From positions 62,001 through 126,000 of the forward strand of contig NZ_FZNZ01000004.1 of assembly GCF_900187995.1 (NCBI RefSeq): a DNA stretch of 64,000 nucleotides, read 5' to 3'. This document shows, piece after piece, positions 43,384 through 52,921 of the stretch (positions are counted from its first letter, which is position 1; every line of letters begins with the position of its first letter). The position numbers were made by a program, and so were the translations under genes. The notes below the pieces were generated by a model, which ran no database searches, was not told the origin of the DNA, and worked only from the letters and a program-made list of their open reading frames with translations. The DNA is from Prevotella jejuni. GTDB lineage: Bacteria > Bacteroidota > Bacteroidia > Bacteroidales > Bacteroidaceae.

Positions 43384-45933
43384 ATGATAAGAATGAATTT
43401 CTCATTTAAGAACTCTTTACTTGGAGGGGCATTATTGCTCCTCCTTGTATTGCAAAGTACTGTTGCAAAAGCTGATGATGACAAGTCTAAGGCTAAGCCT
43501 AAGAAGGAAACGAAGTATGACAGACTCTTTAAGGATAAGAAGACAGAGACTGCACGCAGTAAGTTTATTACCGTTCATAAGTTTGACAACAAGATTTACT
43601 TTGAGTTGCCACGTACTTTGTTGAAAAAACAGATGATGCTTGGTGGAGTAATAACCTCTACCACTGATGCATCTACAGTCACTGTTGGTTCTACAAGTTC
43701 TAACCCTGTCTTGTTCTACTTTGACATACAGGATAGCTCGGTCGTTATGAAGACTCCTAACAATGTTCTTTTCAAGGAGAATGCGAACTCAGCAGACCTT
43801 GATAGTGCATTGGCCTTGAACTATCGTGATGGTATTTGGCAGGGCTTTAACATCTTAGCTTACAACAATGACAGCTCTGCTGTTGTCTTTGATGTAACCT
43901 CTTTGTTAGGTAAGCCAACTAACCTTATCTCGGTTATGCCAACGAAGAATGGTAATTATAGCCTTAAGGCAACTCCAAAATCAGAACTTTCGTTCATTCG
44001 TGGGATAAAGAGTTTTGATACAAACGTTATCGTTAACAATGACTTTACGTATGGTGTGTCAACCTCTCTGATGTCTATGCCTATCGGTGGCGAGCGTCCT
44101 ACAACTGTAGGTGTTAGTTATAGTGTAGCACTTGTGCCTGAGTCTGCAATGCGTCCACGTATCATGGACTCACGTATCGGTGTGGATTATTCTGTTCGTT
44201 TGGGTATTCCTCAGGAAGGTGCAAGTACTAAGCGCATCTTCTTCTCACATCGTTGGAACCTCGTCCCAAAGGATAAGAAGGCGTATGCAAAGGGTAAGTT
44301 GACTCAACCTGTCAGTCCTATCCGTTTCTATTTGGACAATACTTTCCCAGAGTCATGGAAGCAACCCATCCGTGAAGGTATCCTTGAATGGAACAAAGCA
44401 TTTGAGAGAATAGGCTTTAAGAATGCTATTGAGGTGGTTGATTTCCCACAGAAGCAGGGTGATTTCGACCCAGATAACATCCAATATTCTTGTATTCGCT
44501 ACATACCAAGTGGCTCTTCATCTGCTCCTAAGAGTGATGTCCATGTCAATCCTAATACAGGAGAGATTATGGCAGCCTCTATGTTCATCTATTCTGATGT
44601 CGAGAAGTTGTTACATAAGTGGCGTTTAATTGAGACTGGTGCCGTTGACCCATCAGTACGTAGCAACCGTTTGTCTGCAGCTAAGTTTGCTGAAGGTTTG
44701 AAGATGTTGGTTACAAAGGAAACAGGTAGTATGTTAGGTCTCTTGGATAACCTCGGTGCTTCAGCTACTTATTCTACTGATTCTTTGCGTAATGCACGTT
44801 TCACCACAACCATGGGACTTGCTCCTTCTGTTATGGATGACGTTCATTACAACTATGTTGCACAGCCAACAGACAATGGTGTACGTCTTGCTCCGAAGGG
44901 ACTTGGTATGTATGACTACTTCACAATTGATTGGAACTATCGTTACTTTGATACCGATAAGGTTTCTATCAATGATGAGAAGAATACGCTTGAGGCTTTC
45001 ATTGATAAGAAAGTGACCAACCCTCGTCTTCGTTATTATGCTGAGCGCAATGCTAAATGGGACCCACGTCTTGCTGCAGGAGCACTTGGTAACGATATGA
45101 TAGCAAGTGCAAACCTTGCAAATAAGAACTATACAATCGTTGAGAACAATCTCTCTAAGTGGATAAAGAACGATGAAGATACTCGTATCAAGGACCAGCT
45201 CTATCTTCAGATATCACAGAATCGTTACGCCTTGTTCAAGCAGGTGTTGAGTAATGTTGGTGGAATGTACCTCAACAATATGAAGATTTCAGCAGGAGTA
45301 CCGCAGTATCAGGTTGTTCCAAAGGATCTTCAGCGTCGTTCACTCCTGTGGTGTTTGCAGGAAGCTATGAGCTTCAAGAAGTATGCTAACCGTAACTACG
45401 AGCGTAAGGGCTACTTATCAGTAAGCTATTATGACCAGAGTTTAGAGTTTATGGGTTACGATTTGATGGCAGCACGTATGCGTGTGGCTATCACTTCTTA
45501 CTTGAATCCAAACAGTTACACACAGAAAGAGTACTTTGATGATATCTATAACACCCTCTTCAAGAGTGTTGCTGAGATGCGCGCACCTTCTCAGGGCGAG
45601 CGTGTTTTGCAGCGTGCATTCATGAGTCAGGCACAGAGTGTTGTCTCTAAGGCTACTGGAAACGGTGGTTCTGGCGGTGGTTCTGGTGCTGGTACAGCTT
45701 TGAAGGGTGATGATCTCGGTGCTACTCCAGGATTTGGCGACCCTTCTCAGAATCTTGCACCAACAGTTGACATCTCGCTTGCTGACAACTCTGAGCTTTA
45801 TTTCTACAACTGTATGTTGAAGTTAAGAACGGCTTTGGAGAAGTGTCTAAAGGCTAATTTGCCACTTGAAGCGCGTACACACTACGAGATGATGCTCTTC
45901 AAAATCAATAAGACAATGGAGGTGAAGAAATGA
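43384..45933 (+). CDS. Zinc-metalloprotease-like (DUF5117/DUF5118) protein with degenerate active site
   Basis: An 849-residue exported protein (signal peptide ending about residue 30, VAKA) homologous along its whole length to the next gene. The shared segments include FPESWKQPIREGILEWNKAFERIGFKNAI (two parts, about 321-349), PDNIQYSCIRYIP and YVAQPTDNGVRLAP. The zinc motif is destroyed: where the neighbour has HEVGHTLGLMH this protein has K445-ETGSMLGLLD455. Only the catalytic-position Glu (E446) is kept and all three His are replaced (Lys, Ser, Asp). A Gly-rich insertion (about 759-775) is also unique. An inactive paralogue acting as a binding or regulatory subunit is inference. It overlaps the next gene by four bases. 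Confidence 0.88.
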   Translation: MIRMNFSFKNSLLGGALLLLLVLQSTVAKADDDKSKAKPKKETKYDRLFKDKKTETARSKFITVHKFDNKIYFELPRTLLKKQMMLGGVITSTTDASTVTVGSTSSNPVLFYFDIQDSSVVMKTPNNVLFKENANSADLDSALALNYRDGIWQGFNILAYNNDSSAVVFDVTSLLGKPTNLISVMPTKNGNYSLKATPKSELSFIRGIKSFDTNVIVNNDFTYGVSTSLMSMPIGGERPTTVGVSYSVALVPESAMRPRIMDSRIGVDYSVRLGIPQEGASTKRIFFSHRWNLVPKDKKAYAKGKLTQPVSPIRFYLDNTFPESWKQPIREGILEWNKAFERIGFKNAIEVVDFPQKQGDFDPDNIQYSCIRYIPSGSSSAPKSDVHVNPNTGEIMAASMFIYSDVEKLLHKWRLIETGAVDPSVRSNRLSAAKFAEGLKMLVTKETGSMLGLLDNLGASATYSTDSLRNARFTTTMGLAPSVMDDVHYNYVAQPTDNGVRLAPKGLGMYDYFTIDWNYRYFDTDKVSINDEKNTLEAFIDKKVTNPRLRYYAERNAKWDPRLAAGALGNDMIASANLANKNYTIVENNLSKWIKNDEDTRIKDQLYLQISQNRYALFKQVLSNVGGMYLNNMKISAGVPQYQVVPKDLQRRSLLWCLQEAMSFKKYANRNYERKGYLSVSYYDQSLEFMGYDLMAARMRVAITSYLNPNSYTQKEYFDDIYNTLFKSVAEMRAPSQGERVLQRAFMSQAQSVVSKATGNGGSGGGSGAGTALKGDDLGATPGFGDPSQNLAPTVDISLADNSELYFYNCMLKLRTALEKCLKANLPLEARTHYEMMLFKINKTMEVKK

Positions 45934-48473
45934 GAAAGACTTCATTTATATCAATGAAATCGGTTCATGTAACCCTACTGGCAGTGGGTTTCTTAGGTCT
46001 CTCACTGTCAGCACAGGCTTTCCCTTTCTTTAAGAAGAAGAAAAAGAAGGCTACCACCACTACTACGGTGGCTAAGAAGGATGCCTATGAGCGCATTCTG
46101 ACTGAAGAGAAGACGGACTCTGCTAAGGGACCATTCGTTTCCTTCTACAGGACAGGTGAGAAACTTCTTGTTGAGTTACCACCATCGTCTATTGGTCGTG
46201 ACATGCTTATCGGTGCTACTATATCCTCTGTTTCAAGTCCACAGTTTGCTGAGGTTGGTACACGTGCAGGTTCTGTCTCTCACGTACGCTTTATAGAGAA
46301 AGATAGTTCTATCGTTATGCAGGCTATCAATTCAGAGTTGCTTGACGCACTGCCTACTGGTGATGCGAAGCAAGCACAGGCCACGAACTATCGTAACCTC
46401 GACTTCTATAGCTTCCCTATCAAGGCGAGAAACAAGAAGACGGGTGGTATTCTTTTTGATGCGTCTTCTTTCTTCTTGAGAGAAAGTAAGTATTTCCCAG
46501 TGATTGCAAAGATTGCTGGTCCATATCGTGTGGATGCTGACTTGAGGCCAGAGTGGATTAAGGTAACGTCTTTGAAGTCGTTTGCTAACAATGCTTGCAT
46601 ATCAATGATACGCAACTATGTTACCAATATGACTGGTAATAGTGGTAGTGTTGCTATTAGCAATCATCCTGTTTCTATCGGCGTACAGTTTACTTTAGCA
46701 CTCCTGCCAGAGGATAAGATGACACCTCGTCTGAGTGATACACGTCTTGGTTACTTCCTCACACCGAAGTCAATCGTTAATGACAGTCTTATCGACCATG
46801 CAAGCTTTATCAATCGTTGGCGTGTAGAACCTAAGGATCCTGCTGCTTACTTTGCTGGTCAGCTCAGTGAACCTGTAAAACCTATTGTGTTCTATATCGA
46901 TAATGCGTTCCCTGAAAAGTGGAAACCAGCGATTCGGAATGCTGTTCTTAGATGGAATAAGGCTTTCGAGCGTATCGGTTTCAAGAATGTGATGCAGGCA
47001 GTGGACTTCCCAACCAATGACCCAAACTTCGACCCAGATAATTTCCAATATTCTTGTATTCGTTATCTGCCTACGGCAACAGAGAATGCTATGGGACCAT
47101 CATGGGTCGATCCACGTACAGGTGAGATTATCACAGCTACCGTACTGGTGTATAATGATGTCGTAAATGTCATCAACAGTTGGCGTTTTATCCAGACGTC
47201 GCAGATTGATCCGGCTGCTCGTACATTGGATATGCCTGACAGTATTATGCTTCCAACATTGGAGTATATTGTTACGCACGAGGTGGGTCACACACTCGGA
47301 CTAATGCACAACATGGCTTCATCGGCTGCAATCCCAACTGATTCGCTCCGTTCTGCAAGCTTCACACAGAAGTATGGGACGACAGCATCTATCATGGACT
47401 ATGCTCGTTTCAACTATGTTGCACAGCCAACGGACAAGGGCGTGTCGCTTACCCCTCCTGAACTTGGCGTTTATGACAAGTATGCAATAGAGTGGGGCTA
47501 CCGTGTCTTCCCTAACTCAAAGAGTTTTAGGGATGATGTGAAACCGTTGATGGCACTCGTCGCATCCCATGCTGACGACCCAATGTATCGTTATGTTCTC
47601 CAGCAGTCACGCTATCGTTATGACCCAACTGCCATTGAGGAGGATCTCGGTGACGATGCTGTGAAGTCAAGTACTTACGGTCTGAAGAACCTTGAGTATA
47701 TTCTCAAACATTTTGATGAGTGGATTCCTGATGGTACAGACGGTACTCGTAAGGCAAAGCTCTATCGTCAGATGGTTTCTCAAGCTTATGGTTATGCACG
47801 TAATGTCTATGCTGTCATTGGTGGTATCAAGTTGAATCAGAGCACAGAGTCATCTGGTATTCCTCGTTATGAGGTCATGCCTAAGGAGAAACAACGTGCT
47901 GCCGCAATGTGGTTGTTACAGGAAGCACGCAAGTTTGGTAAGCGTGGTGTTGAGAGTATCGAGAACCGTTTACCTCAAATCAACTCGCATCCTTACAAGA
48001 CATTGGCAAGTGGTATCCAAGAGATGGCACTCTCTGCAACTGCGCGTTTAGCATTGAGCTATTATGCTGACTCTACTTCTTATTCTCCATTGGAGTATTG
48101 CGAAGACACGTATAATAATGTTTGGGCTAAGACAATCGCAGGTGATGAGAATCTCGACGACGATGATATCGCTATGCAGCAACTCTATGTTGAGCGTCTG
48201 AAGGAAAACATTGTTGAGGTTAAACAGGTTGGTAAGGTGCGCAGCTTGCGTGATGATAAGCAGGATGTTGCTTTCCTTGGCTTCGGTGTTGGCTATGGTG
48301 AACCAGACACAATGTGGACGGAGACCATCGACCGTACAGCTGAATATGTGTTCCACTATGCACAGAAGCTTCAGAAACTTCTTCAGGAACGCATTAAGAC
48401 AACGAAGGACACGACCGTAAGGTCTCAATATGAGTTGATGTATGCACGTGTCCAGCGTTATATGAATGGTTAA
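45930..48473 (+). CDS. Exported zinc-dependent metalloprotease (DUF5117/DUF5118 family)
   Basis: An 847-residue exported metalloprotease-type protein with a signal peptide (about 1-30) and a Lys-rich stretch (35-50). The zinc-binding motif HEVGHTLGLMH (450-460) fits HExxHxxGxxH exactly, and a metzincin-like Met turn follows in TASIMDYARFNY (about 487-498). The central region is preceded by the DUF5117-like domain and followed by a helical domain. It is the last gene of the SusCD operon, overlapping the inactive paralogue by four bases and followed by a strong terminator. Proteolytic activity is predicted, the substrate is unknown. There is no type IX C-terminal sorting domain. Confidence 0.88.
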   Translation: MRKTSFISMKSVHVTLLAVGFLGLSLSAQAFPFFKKKKKKATTTTTVAKKDAYERILTEEKTDSAKGPFVSFYRTGEKLLVELPPSSIGRDMLIGATISSVSSPQFAEVGTRAGSVSHVRFIEKDSSIVMQAINSELLDALPTGDAKQAQATNYRNLDFYSFPIKARNKKTGGILFDASSFFLRESKYFPVIAKIAGPYRVDADLRPEWIKVTSLKSFANNACISMIRNYVTNMTGNSGSVAISNHPVSIGVQFTLALLPEDKMTPRLSDTRLGYFLTPKSIVNDSLIDHASFINRWRVEPKDPAAYFAGQLSEPVKPIVFYIDNAFPEKWKPAIRNAVLRWNKAFERIGFKNVMQAVDFPTNDPNFDPDNFQYSCIRYLPTATENAMGPSWVDPRTGEIITATVLVYNDVVNVINSWRFIQTSQIDPAARTLDMPDSIMLPTLEYIVTHEVGHTLGLMHNMASSAAIPTDSLRSASFTQKYGTTASIMDYARFNYVAQPTDKGVSLTPPELGVYDKYAIEWGYRVFPNSKSFRDDVKPLMALVASHADDPMYRYVLQQSRYRYDPTAIEEDLGDDAVKSSTYGLKNLEYILKHFDEWIPDGTDGTRKAKLYRQMVSQAYGYARNVYAVIGGIKLNQSTESSGIPRYEVMPKEKQRAAAMWLLQEARKFGKRGVESIENRLPQINSHPYKTLASGIQEMALSATARLALSYYADSTSYSPLEYCEDTYNNVWAKTIAGDENLDDDDIAMQQLYVERLKENIVEVKQVGKVRSLRDDKQDVAFLGFGVGYGEPDTMWTETIDRTAEYVFHYAQKLQKLLQERIKTTKDTTVRSQYELMYARVQRYMNG

Positions 48474-48496
48474 TCTACCGTGTTAACATACATCTC

Positions 48497-48546
48497 AGAG
48501 GGTATATCTCAGGCGTCTGTGTCTTGGATATACCCTCTTTCTTTTT
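48497..48546 (+). terminator. Terminator of the susCD-metalloprotease operon
   Basis: Perfect 12-bp stem AGAGGGTATATC (48497-48508) / GATATACCCTCT (48527-48538), followed by TTCTTTTT. Confidence 0.85.
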
Positions 48547-49050
48547 GTTCAGTGTTAGGATAGAGTATCGTTTTGTTGTTATTCTTTATGGTGGTACTGA
48601 GTGTCCCTCCGTAAATCTTTATATCTCTCTGTGAGGTTTGATGTAGCTTTATGACATGATATGGAAAGTCTTGTTAAGGTGTGATGATAATGTCCTTTGT
48701 TAGCCATAAATTGCTTACGTAAGCCAATCTCCCTATATACTATATTTTTTTAATTTTACTTTGCTGTCATTTTTAACATTTCGTGTAAGTGCATAGGAAT
48801 TAATTAGTTATATGCTTATAGATGGTGACAGGAGTGACAGGAAAATTGGTTTTGGTTGAATTAGGTTACTATGGTCTCTTGTTTTAACGCATGATTTTTG
48901 ACTTAGAAAAATTCTTCTATATGCCATCACTACGGTTTGTTAGTTTTTTCAAGTGATTTTTCAATGAGCCTTTATGATATTGTTCTCCGTTCTTTTTAAT
49001 TCTCTATTTAGGTTATTTTAGGGCGAGATTAGACAAATAATGATGTGTTT
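48547..49050. other. AT-rich spacer downstream of the methyltransferase gene
   Basis: About 500 bp between convergent genes. I see no ORF, RNA gene, clear hairpin terminator for the methyltransferase, or repeat. No restriction-endonuclease gene is present here. Confidence 0.6.
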
Positions 49051-50025
49051 CTATTGTTCTGCAGATGCCTTTTGCGATTTCTTTTGTAGGCTTAATGTGT
49101 TACGTTCCCAAAAGACACCGTCAGAGTAACCTTGAATGTCTTTGTTCTCTTCAGCCATACGTAGGCGTTTAGATGACAATAGGGCATACTCCTCATTGAT
49201 TTCTATACCACAATAGTGTCTACCTAATTTCTTAGCAACAACGCATGTTGTTCCACTTCCAAGGAAAGGGTCAAACACGATACCCTGCCTTGGACATGAA
49301 GCTAAAATGAGTTTAGCTATCAGCTTCTCTGGCTTTTGAGTTGGGTGGTCTGTATTCTCTGGCATTGACCAATAAGGGATACTGATGTCATCCCAGAAGT
49401 TAGATGGGTAGGTAAGGCGAAAGTTTCCGTCTTCAGTCTCTATCCAGTCTTTGGGTTTTCCGTCCACTTTATAAGGGGCTAAAACTCTCCTTTTCTGCAT
49501 TACGGATGCTACGTCAAAGTAATAGTCTTTATCATTGAGGACACCAAACCAGATGTCTTCCATAGCATTCTTCCAGTTTGTTTTCGCTCCACGACCCTTT
49601 TCACGTTGCCATGTAATACGGTTCTTGATGGTTACATACTCACTCATGACTTGATAGATAGCACTTGTACTTTTCCAATCACAACAGACATATATACTCC
49701 CGTTAGGTTTTAATAGCTCTAACACCTTGGGAAGCCAACATCTTACATATTCAATATAGGTCTTGTCGTCCGTAGCCTTGAACTTAAATCCTGCAAAGTC
49801 TTTCGATAGATTATAAGGAGGATCTATGATAAGCAGGTCTACAAAATGTTTGGGTAGGTAATCTATAGCCTCAAGTAAATCTTGATTATAAATTTTATTG
49901 AGTACTTCATCGACCGATGACGACGTGTTAAGTTGACATAAATCCTTCTTTAAGTCTGTTCGTTCGCTATCAGACAAGACAATAGTACGGTTTCGTGTTG
50001 CACGATTTTTCTCCATATTAGGCAT
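49051..50025 (-). CDS. Orphan beta-class DNA (adenine-N6) methyltransferase
   Basis: Site-specific DNA methyltransferase, 324 residues from the Met at 50025 (or 321 from 50016). Motif IV DPPYNL (about 68-73) precedes motif I FDPFLGSGTT (about 251-260), the beta-class order. DPPY predicts adenine-N6 methylation. The HPTQKPEKLIAKLI segment before motif I is typical of this class. The frame runs back to 50103, but the -7 box at 50101-50108 rules that start out. No restriction enzyme is adjacent, so it is either a solitary regulatory methylase or a remnant. Recognition sequence cannot be predicted. Confidence 0.9.
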   Translation of the reverse strand: MPNMEKNRATRNRTIVLSDSERTDLKKDLCQLNTSSSVDEVLNKIYNQDLLEAIDYLPKHFVDLLIIDPPYNLSKDFAGFKFKATDDKTYIEYVRCWLPKVLELLKPNGSIYVCCDWKSTSAIYQVMSEYVTIKNRITWQREKGRGAKTNWKNAMEDIWFGVLNDKDYYFDVASVMQKRRVLAPYKVDGKPKDWIETEDGNFRLTYPSNFWDDISIPYWSMPENTDHPTQKPEKLIAKLILASCPRQGIVFDPFLGSGTTCVVAKKLGRHYCGIEINEEYALLSSKRLRMAEENKDIQGYSDGVFWERNTLSLQKKSQKASAEQ

Positions 50026-50100
50026 CTTAAATATTGTTTTGTTATCGTTTCTGTGTCCCTTCGTCCATGAGTATCTACTATGGCGAAGAACTCCTTGATA

Positions 50101-50108
50101 CAAAGGTA
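50101..50108 (-). promoter_or_regulatory. Methyltransferase -7 promoter box (TACCTTTG)
   Basis: Minus-strand exact match to TAnnTTTG; transcription would start near 50095, about 70 bases before the proposed start codon. Confidence 0.6.
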
Positions 50109-50330
50109 CAACTTTAAGTGAGTTATTCCGACTATCTATTTTGTTTTTTGATAGAATAAATGAATAATTCTAATTTATTACCATCCAATAGTTTTATAAG
50201 AACGAAAACGTCGTTTTCTACGATCTAACCCAATGCTTTCTCTTTACGAACGAGCACTTTCGGCAGATAGTAAACTACGACAGAGGATATAGTGCCTCAG
50301 GTTGTTTCTCTCCTTCCTAATCCTTCTTAC

Positions 50331-50420
50331 CGAATTATTTTCATGAAAATAAATATTTCTTGTCGTGAAGAAAAATATTTTTTGTCATGAAAATAATTCT
50401 TTCTACTCATGAGAATAATT
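50331..50420. repeat. AT-rich 22-bp-phased palindromic element, copy 4
   Basis: CRTG boxes start at 50342 (CATG), 50364 (CGTG), 50386 (CATG) and 50408 (CATG), exactly 22 bp apart. Outer arms cgaattatttt and GAATAATT. Confidence 0.9.
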
Positions 50421-50431
50421 TGGTTTCGACA

Positions 50432-50475
50432 CAAAATAAGCCCCTCGTAGGTAGTTTTCTCCTTGCGAGGGGCTT
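50432..50475 (-). terminator. Terminator of the outer-membrane receptor gene
   Basis: Perfect 10-bp stem AAGCCCCTCG (50438-50447) / CGAGGGGCTT (50466-50475); on the minus strand it is followed by ATTTTGT. Confidence 0.75.
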
Positions 50476-50532
50476 GTCGTTTATAGTTGATTGGAAGCTT
50501 GATGGCTTGATAGGTTACGCCTTTAATGAAGG

Positions 50533-52842
50533 CTATAATCTGTTCTTTTCAGCCTGTCCAGCACCTGTACCCTTGTATTTGCTTCGTGAAGTATTGAACT
50601 TATAAGTAACAGTTAGAACAAACTGACGGCTGTCGTATGTACCAATATATTGAGTCTCCATAGACTCTGTGTAGCTAATTCCTCCTTCTTTTTGGGTATG
50701 GAACAAGTCTGTTCCACCAATACGAAGTGCGAGTCTGTCCTTTAGGAAAGACTTGGTAAGGTTGATGTCAAGCGAACCTCTATTGCTTGCTAATGAGCTA
50801 ATTTCGCTATTGCCTTTTGTAACGAGGTAGGACTCCATTGATAGTAACCAGCCTTTGCCGAAATCGAATGTGTTGTTAAAACTGAATTGCCAGATTGGTT
50901 TGTTCAGCTTATAAGTCTTTGTACTCGTATGTAATGTGAGCCATTGCTTCTTCATTAATGCCGTGAACTCAGGTGTCCAGATACCGATTGTTGGCGAAAA
51001 AGCTAACTGAGTAGATATTGTCTTGATGCTTGGAAGATTCGTGTAGGTAAGACGTGAGATAGCTGAATTATGGCTGTTTTGTTCGCTCCAGAAGACAATG
51101 GCGTGGCGACGGTCATTGTATGAGATGCCAAACTGGATGAACTTCCACATAGCTCCTAAGCTTATGTCGTGGATATATTCGTGCTGAAGCAGTGGGTTAC
51201 CCGACTGCATCAAGAAACGATTGCCGTATATAACGTTATTGCTTAACTGACTATAAGAAGGGCGACGCGTCCTCGCTGCATAGCTTAATTGCATCTGTAG
51301 GTCTCCTAATTGAGTAGCTACAGAGATACTTGGGAATAAGTTGCTGAACGAACGACTCTGATTAGCAATGTGCTGTCCGTTCTCATAATAGTTGAAGCGT
51401 ACCGCCTCCCAGCGCAGACCAGCTGTCAACTGGCAGATAGATAGCTGGTGTTTGTATTCCATAAAAGGGGCTATATTCGACTCTTTTAGCTGTGCGGATG
51501 AGCTTGGGACATAGTTTTCAGGATTGCTATATGCATCATTGCGGTTCGTATAGGTATATTCTGCACCCACTGACAGATTACCTCCTAAAACTGGATAGCC
51601 CAAAGTTAGCTTAGAAGCAAAGAGCCTGTTGCGCTCTTGATTGTCGGAAGTCACGGTGCGACTAACCTTGTTGCGACTTTCTTCTCGATAGGTGGTATGG
51701 TTATTTTGCTTGTTATAAAGATAATCCGCATTGAAGTCTATGTCCATCTTTCCTATCTTTCCAACATAGTAGAGATTAATGAATTGGGAAGGACGATGGG
51801 ACTGCTTGCATGTTGCAAAGGTGTTAATATGGTCGTAGAAAGTCCCGTTTGCCGTTACATCACTACTAAGAAAAACAGATAGGGGGAAGTTATGAGGGAA
51901 GTTAATCATGTATTTGATACCGACAGAATTGCTGTCATTCAGCTGATAGTCTGCTCCTATAGTATTCTTGACAATAGAATTCTTATCGGGGACTTTTTGC
52001 GTGAAATCCTGCTGCCAGAGGGTGTCAGCGTGAACAATAGTAGTTGTTGTGCTGTGTTCGAGGCTGTTGTCAAGTGAATAGCCATGCGTACCAAAGAGTT
52101 CCAGATGCTTATGGCGATATTTCCAGTTCAGCTGTTCTGAGAGGTCTACATTTTCCGACTGGTAGTAGGCGGAGCGTACATCGAAGCCAAAGCCGTCGCC
52201 TACAGCCTTCTTCGTTCGTATCTTTACGACTGCTCTTACTGCTGCATTATATCGGCTTCCGGGATTGCTTATCACCTCAACGCTCTTGATATCGCTTGAT
52301 TTCAGGCGTTCAAGCTCAGCTGCATCGCGCATCTGACGACCGTTGATATAGATGATAGGTGTACCTCTACCAAATACTTCGTAGCCATCTTTCTTCTTTG
52401 TCAGTCCCGGGACATGTGCAAGGACATCCTCACAAGTACCGAGCTTGCTCAGAATGGTGTTCTCGATATTCGTTTGTAAACCCTCTGTTGTCATCTTGTG
52501 TAGGGGAGCATTGCCTTTGACGACCACCTCTTTCATCATTTTTGCATCTTCTTTCAGAACGATAGTCAGGTTATCTTGGTTGGAAAGAACCGTAGTAAAG
52601 GGTTCATAACCTACAAAGGAGGCTTTAAGGATATTACCTACTGTAACCTCCTTGAAGTTGAAACTGCCATCATTAGCGGTTGTTGTACCAGCAATGAAGG
52701 TAGAATCCTTGGCTGAAAGGATAATGACATTTGCGTAGGGGATAGGCTTCTTGTTTTCATCAAGCACCTTTCCAGATACGGACTGTGCGCTGGCTCGAAG
52801 TCCAGTGCAGAACAAAAGGAGGATAAGTAATAGTTTTTCCAT
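50533..52842 (-). CDS. TonB-dependent outer-membrane receptor (beta-barrel family 3)
   Basis: Outer-membrane protein of 769 residues from the Met at 52842: signal peptide (1-20, LRASAQ), carboxypeptidase-D-like domain (about 22-105, GKVLDENKKPIPYANVIILS), plug (about 115-215, with GRGTPIIYINGRQMRDAAEL and SIKSVEVISNPGSRYNAA-like segment) and a barrel with repeated aromatic strands to the end. This is the OMP_b-brl_3 type, distinct from SusC, and no SusD partner is present. The frame reaches back to 53061, but those residues precede the signal peptide and the promoter. The substrate is unknown. Confidence 0.88.
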   Translation of the reverse strand: MEKLLLILLLFCTGLRASAQSVSGKVLDENKKPIPYANVIILSAKDSTFIAGTTTANDGSFNFKEVTVGNILKASFVGYEPFTTVLSNQDNLTIVLKEDAKMMKEVVVKGNAPLHKMTTEGLQTNIENTILSKLGTCEDVLAHVPGLTKKKDGYEVFGRGTPIIYINGRQMRDAAELERLKSSDIKSVEVISNPGSRYNAAVRAVVKIRTKKAVGDGFGFDVRSAYYQSENVDLSEQLNWKYRHKHLELFGTHGYSLDNSLEHSTTTTIVHADTLWQQDFTQKVPDKNSIVKNTIGADYQLNDSNSVGIKYMINFPHNFPLSVFLSSDVTANGTFYDHINTFATCKQSHRPSQFINLYYVGKIGKMDIDFNADYLYNKQNNHTTYREESRNKVSRTVTSDNQERNRLFASKLTLGYPVLGGNLSVGAEYTYTNRNDAYSNPENYVPSSSAQLKESNIAPFMEYKHQLSICQLTAGLRWEAVRFNYYENGQHIANQSRSFSNLFPSISVATQLGDLQMQLSYAARTRRPSYSQLSNNVIYGNRFLMQSGNPLLQHEYIHDISLGAMWKFIQFGISYNDRRHAIVFWSEQNSHNSAISRLTYTNLPSIKTISTQLAFSPTIGIWTPEFTALMKKQWLTLHTSTKTYKLNKPIWQFSFNNTFDFGKGWLLSMESYLVTKGNSEISSLASNRGSLDINLTKSFLKDRLALRIGGTDLFHTQKEGGISYTESMETQYIGTYDSRQFVLTVTYKFNTSRSKYKGTGAGQAEKNRL

Positions 52843-52913
52843 AACTAATGAAGTTAAGTGAAACGAAAGGTTCAAACTCAGTTGCGCTTTTAAAAAGCGA
52901 TAGGTTTCAGCTA

Positions 52914-52921
52914 CAAAGGTA
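52914..52921 (-). promoter_or_regulatory. Receptor-gene -7 promoter box (TACCTTTG)
   Basis: Minus-strand TACCTTTG about 70 bases before the receptor's ATG at 52842. A TTG at 52939-52941 (minus) is 17 bp upstream, slightly close for a -33 element. Confidence 0.6.

Larger units (their letters stand above)
50026..50431. other. Intergenic region upstream of the methyltransferase
   Basis: It carries the methyltransferase promoter (50101-50108 minus) and a copy of the 22-bp-phased palindromic element (50331-50420). 50160-50330 shows no ORF or other signal. Confidence 0.65.

Noticed and set aside
43384-45933. Sequencing error as the cause of the lost HExxH motif
   Set aside because: Three separate codons differ from the His codons by several bases while the reading frame and flanks are intact, so this is real divergence.
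5346-50420. The 22-bp arrays as CRISPR
   Set aside because: There are no unique spacers; the sequence between boxes is itself repeated and palindromic, each array has only four units, and no cas genes are present.
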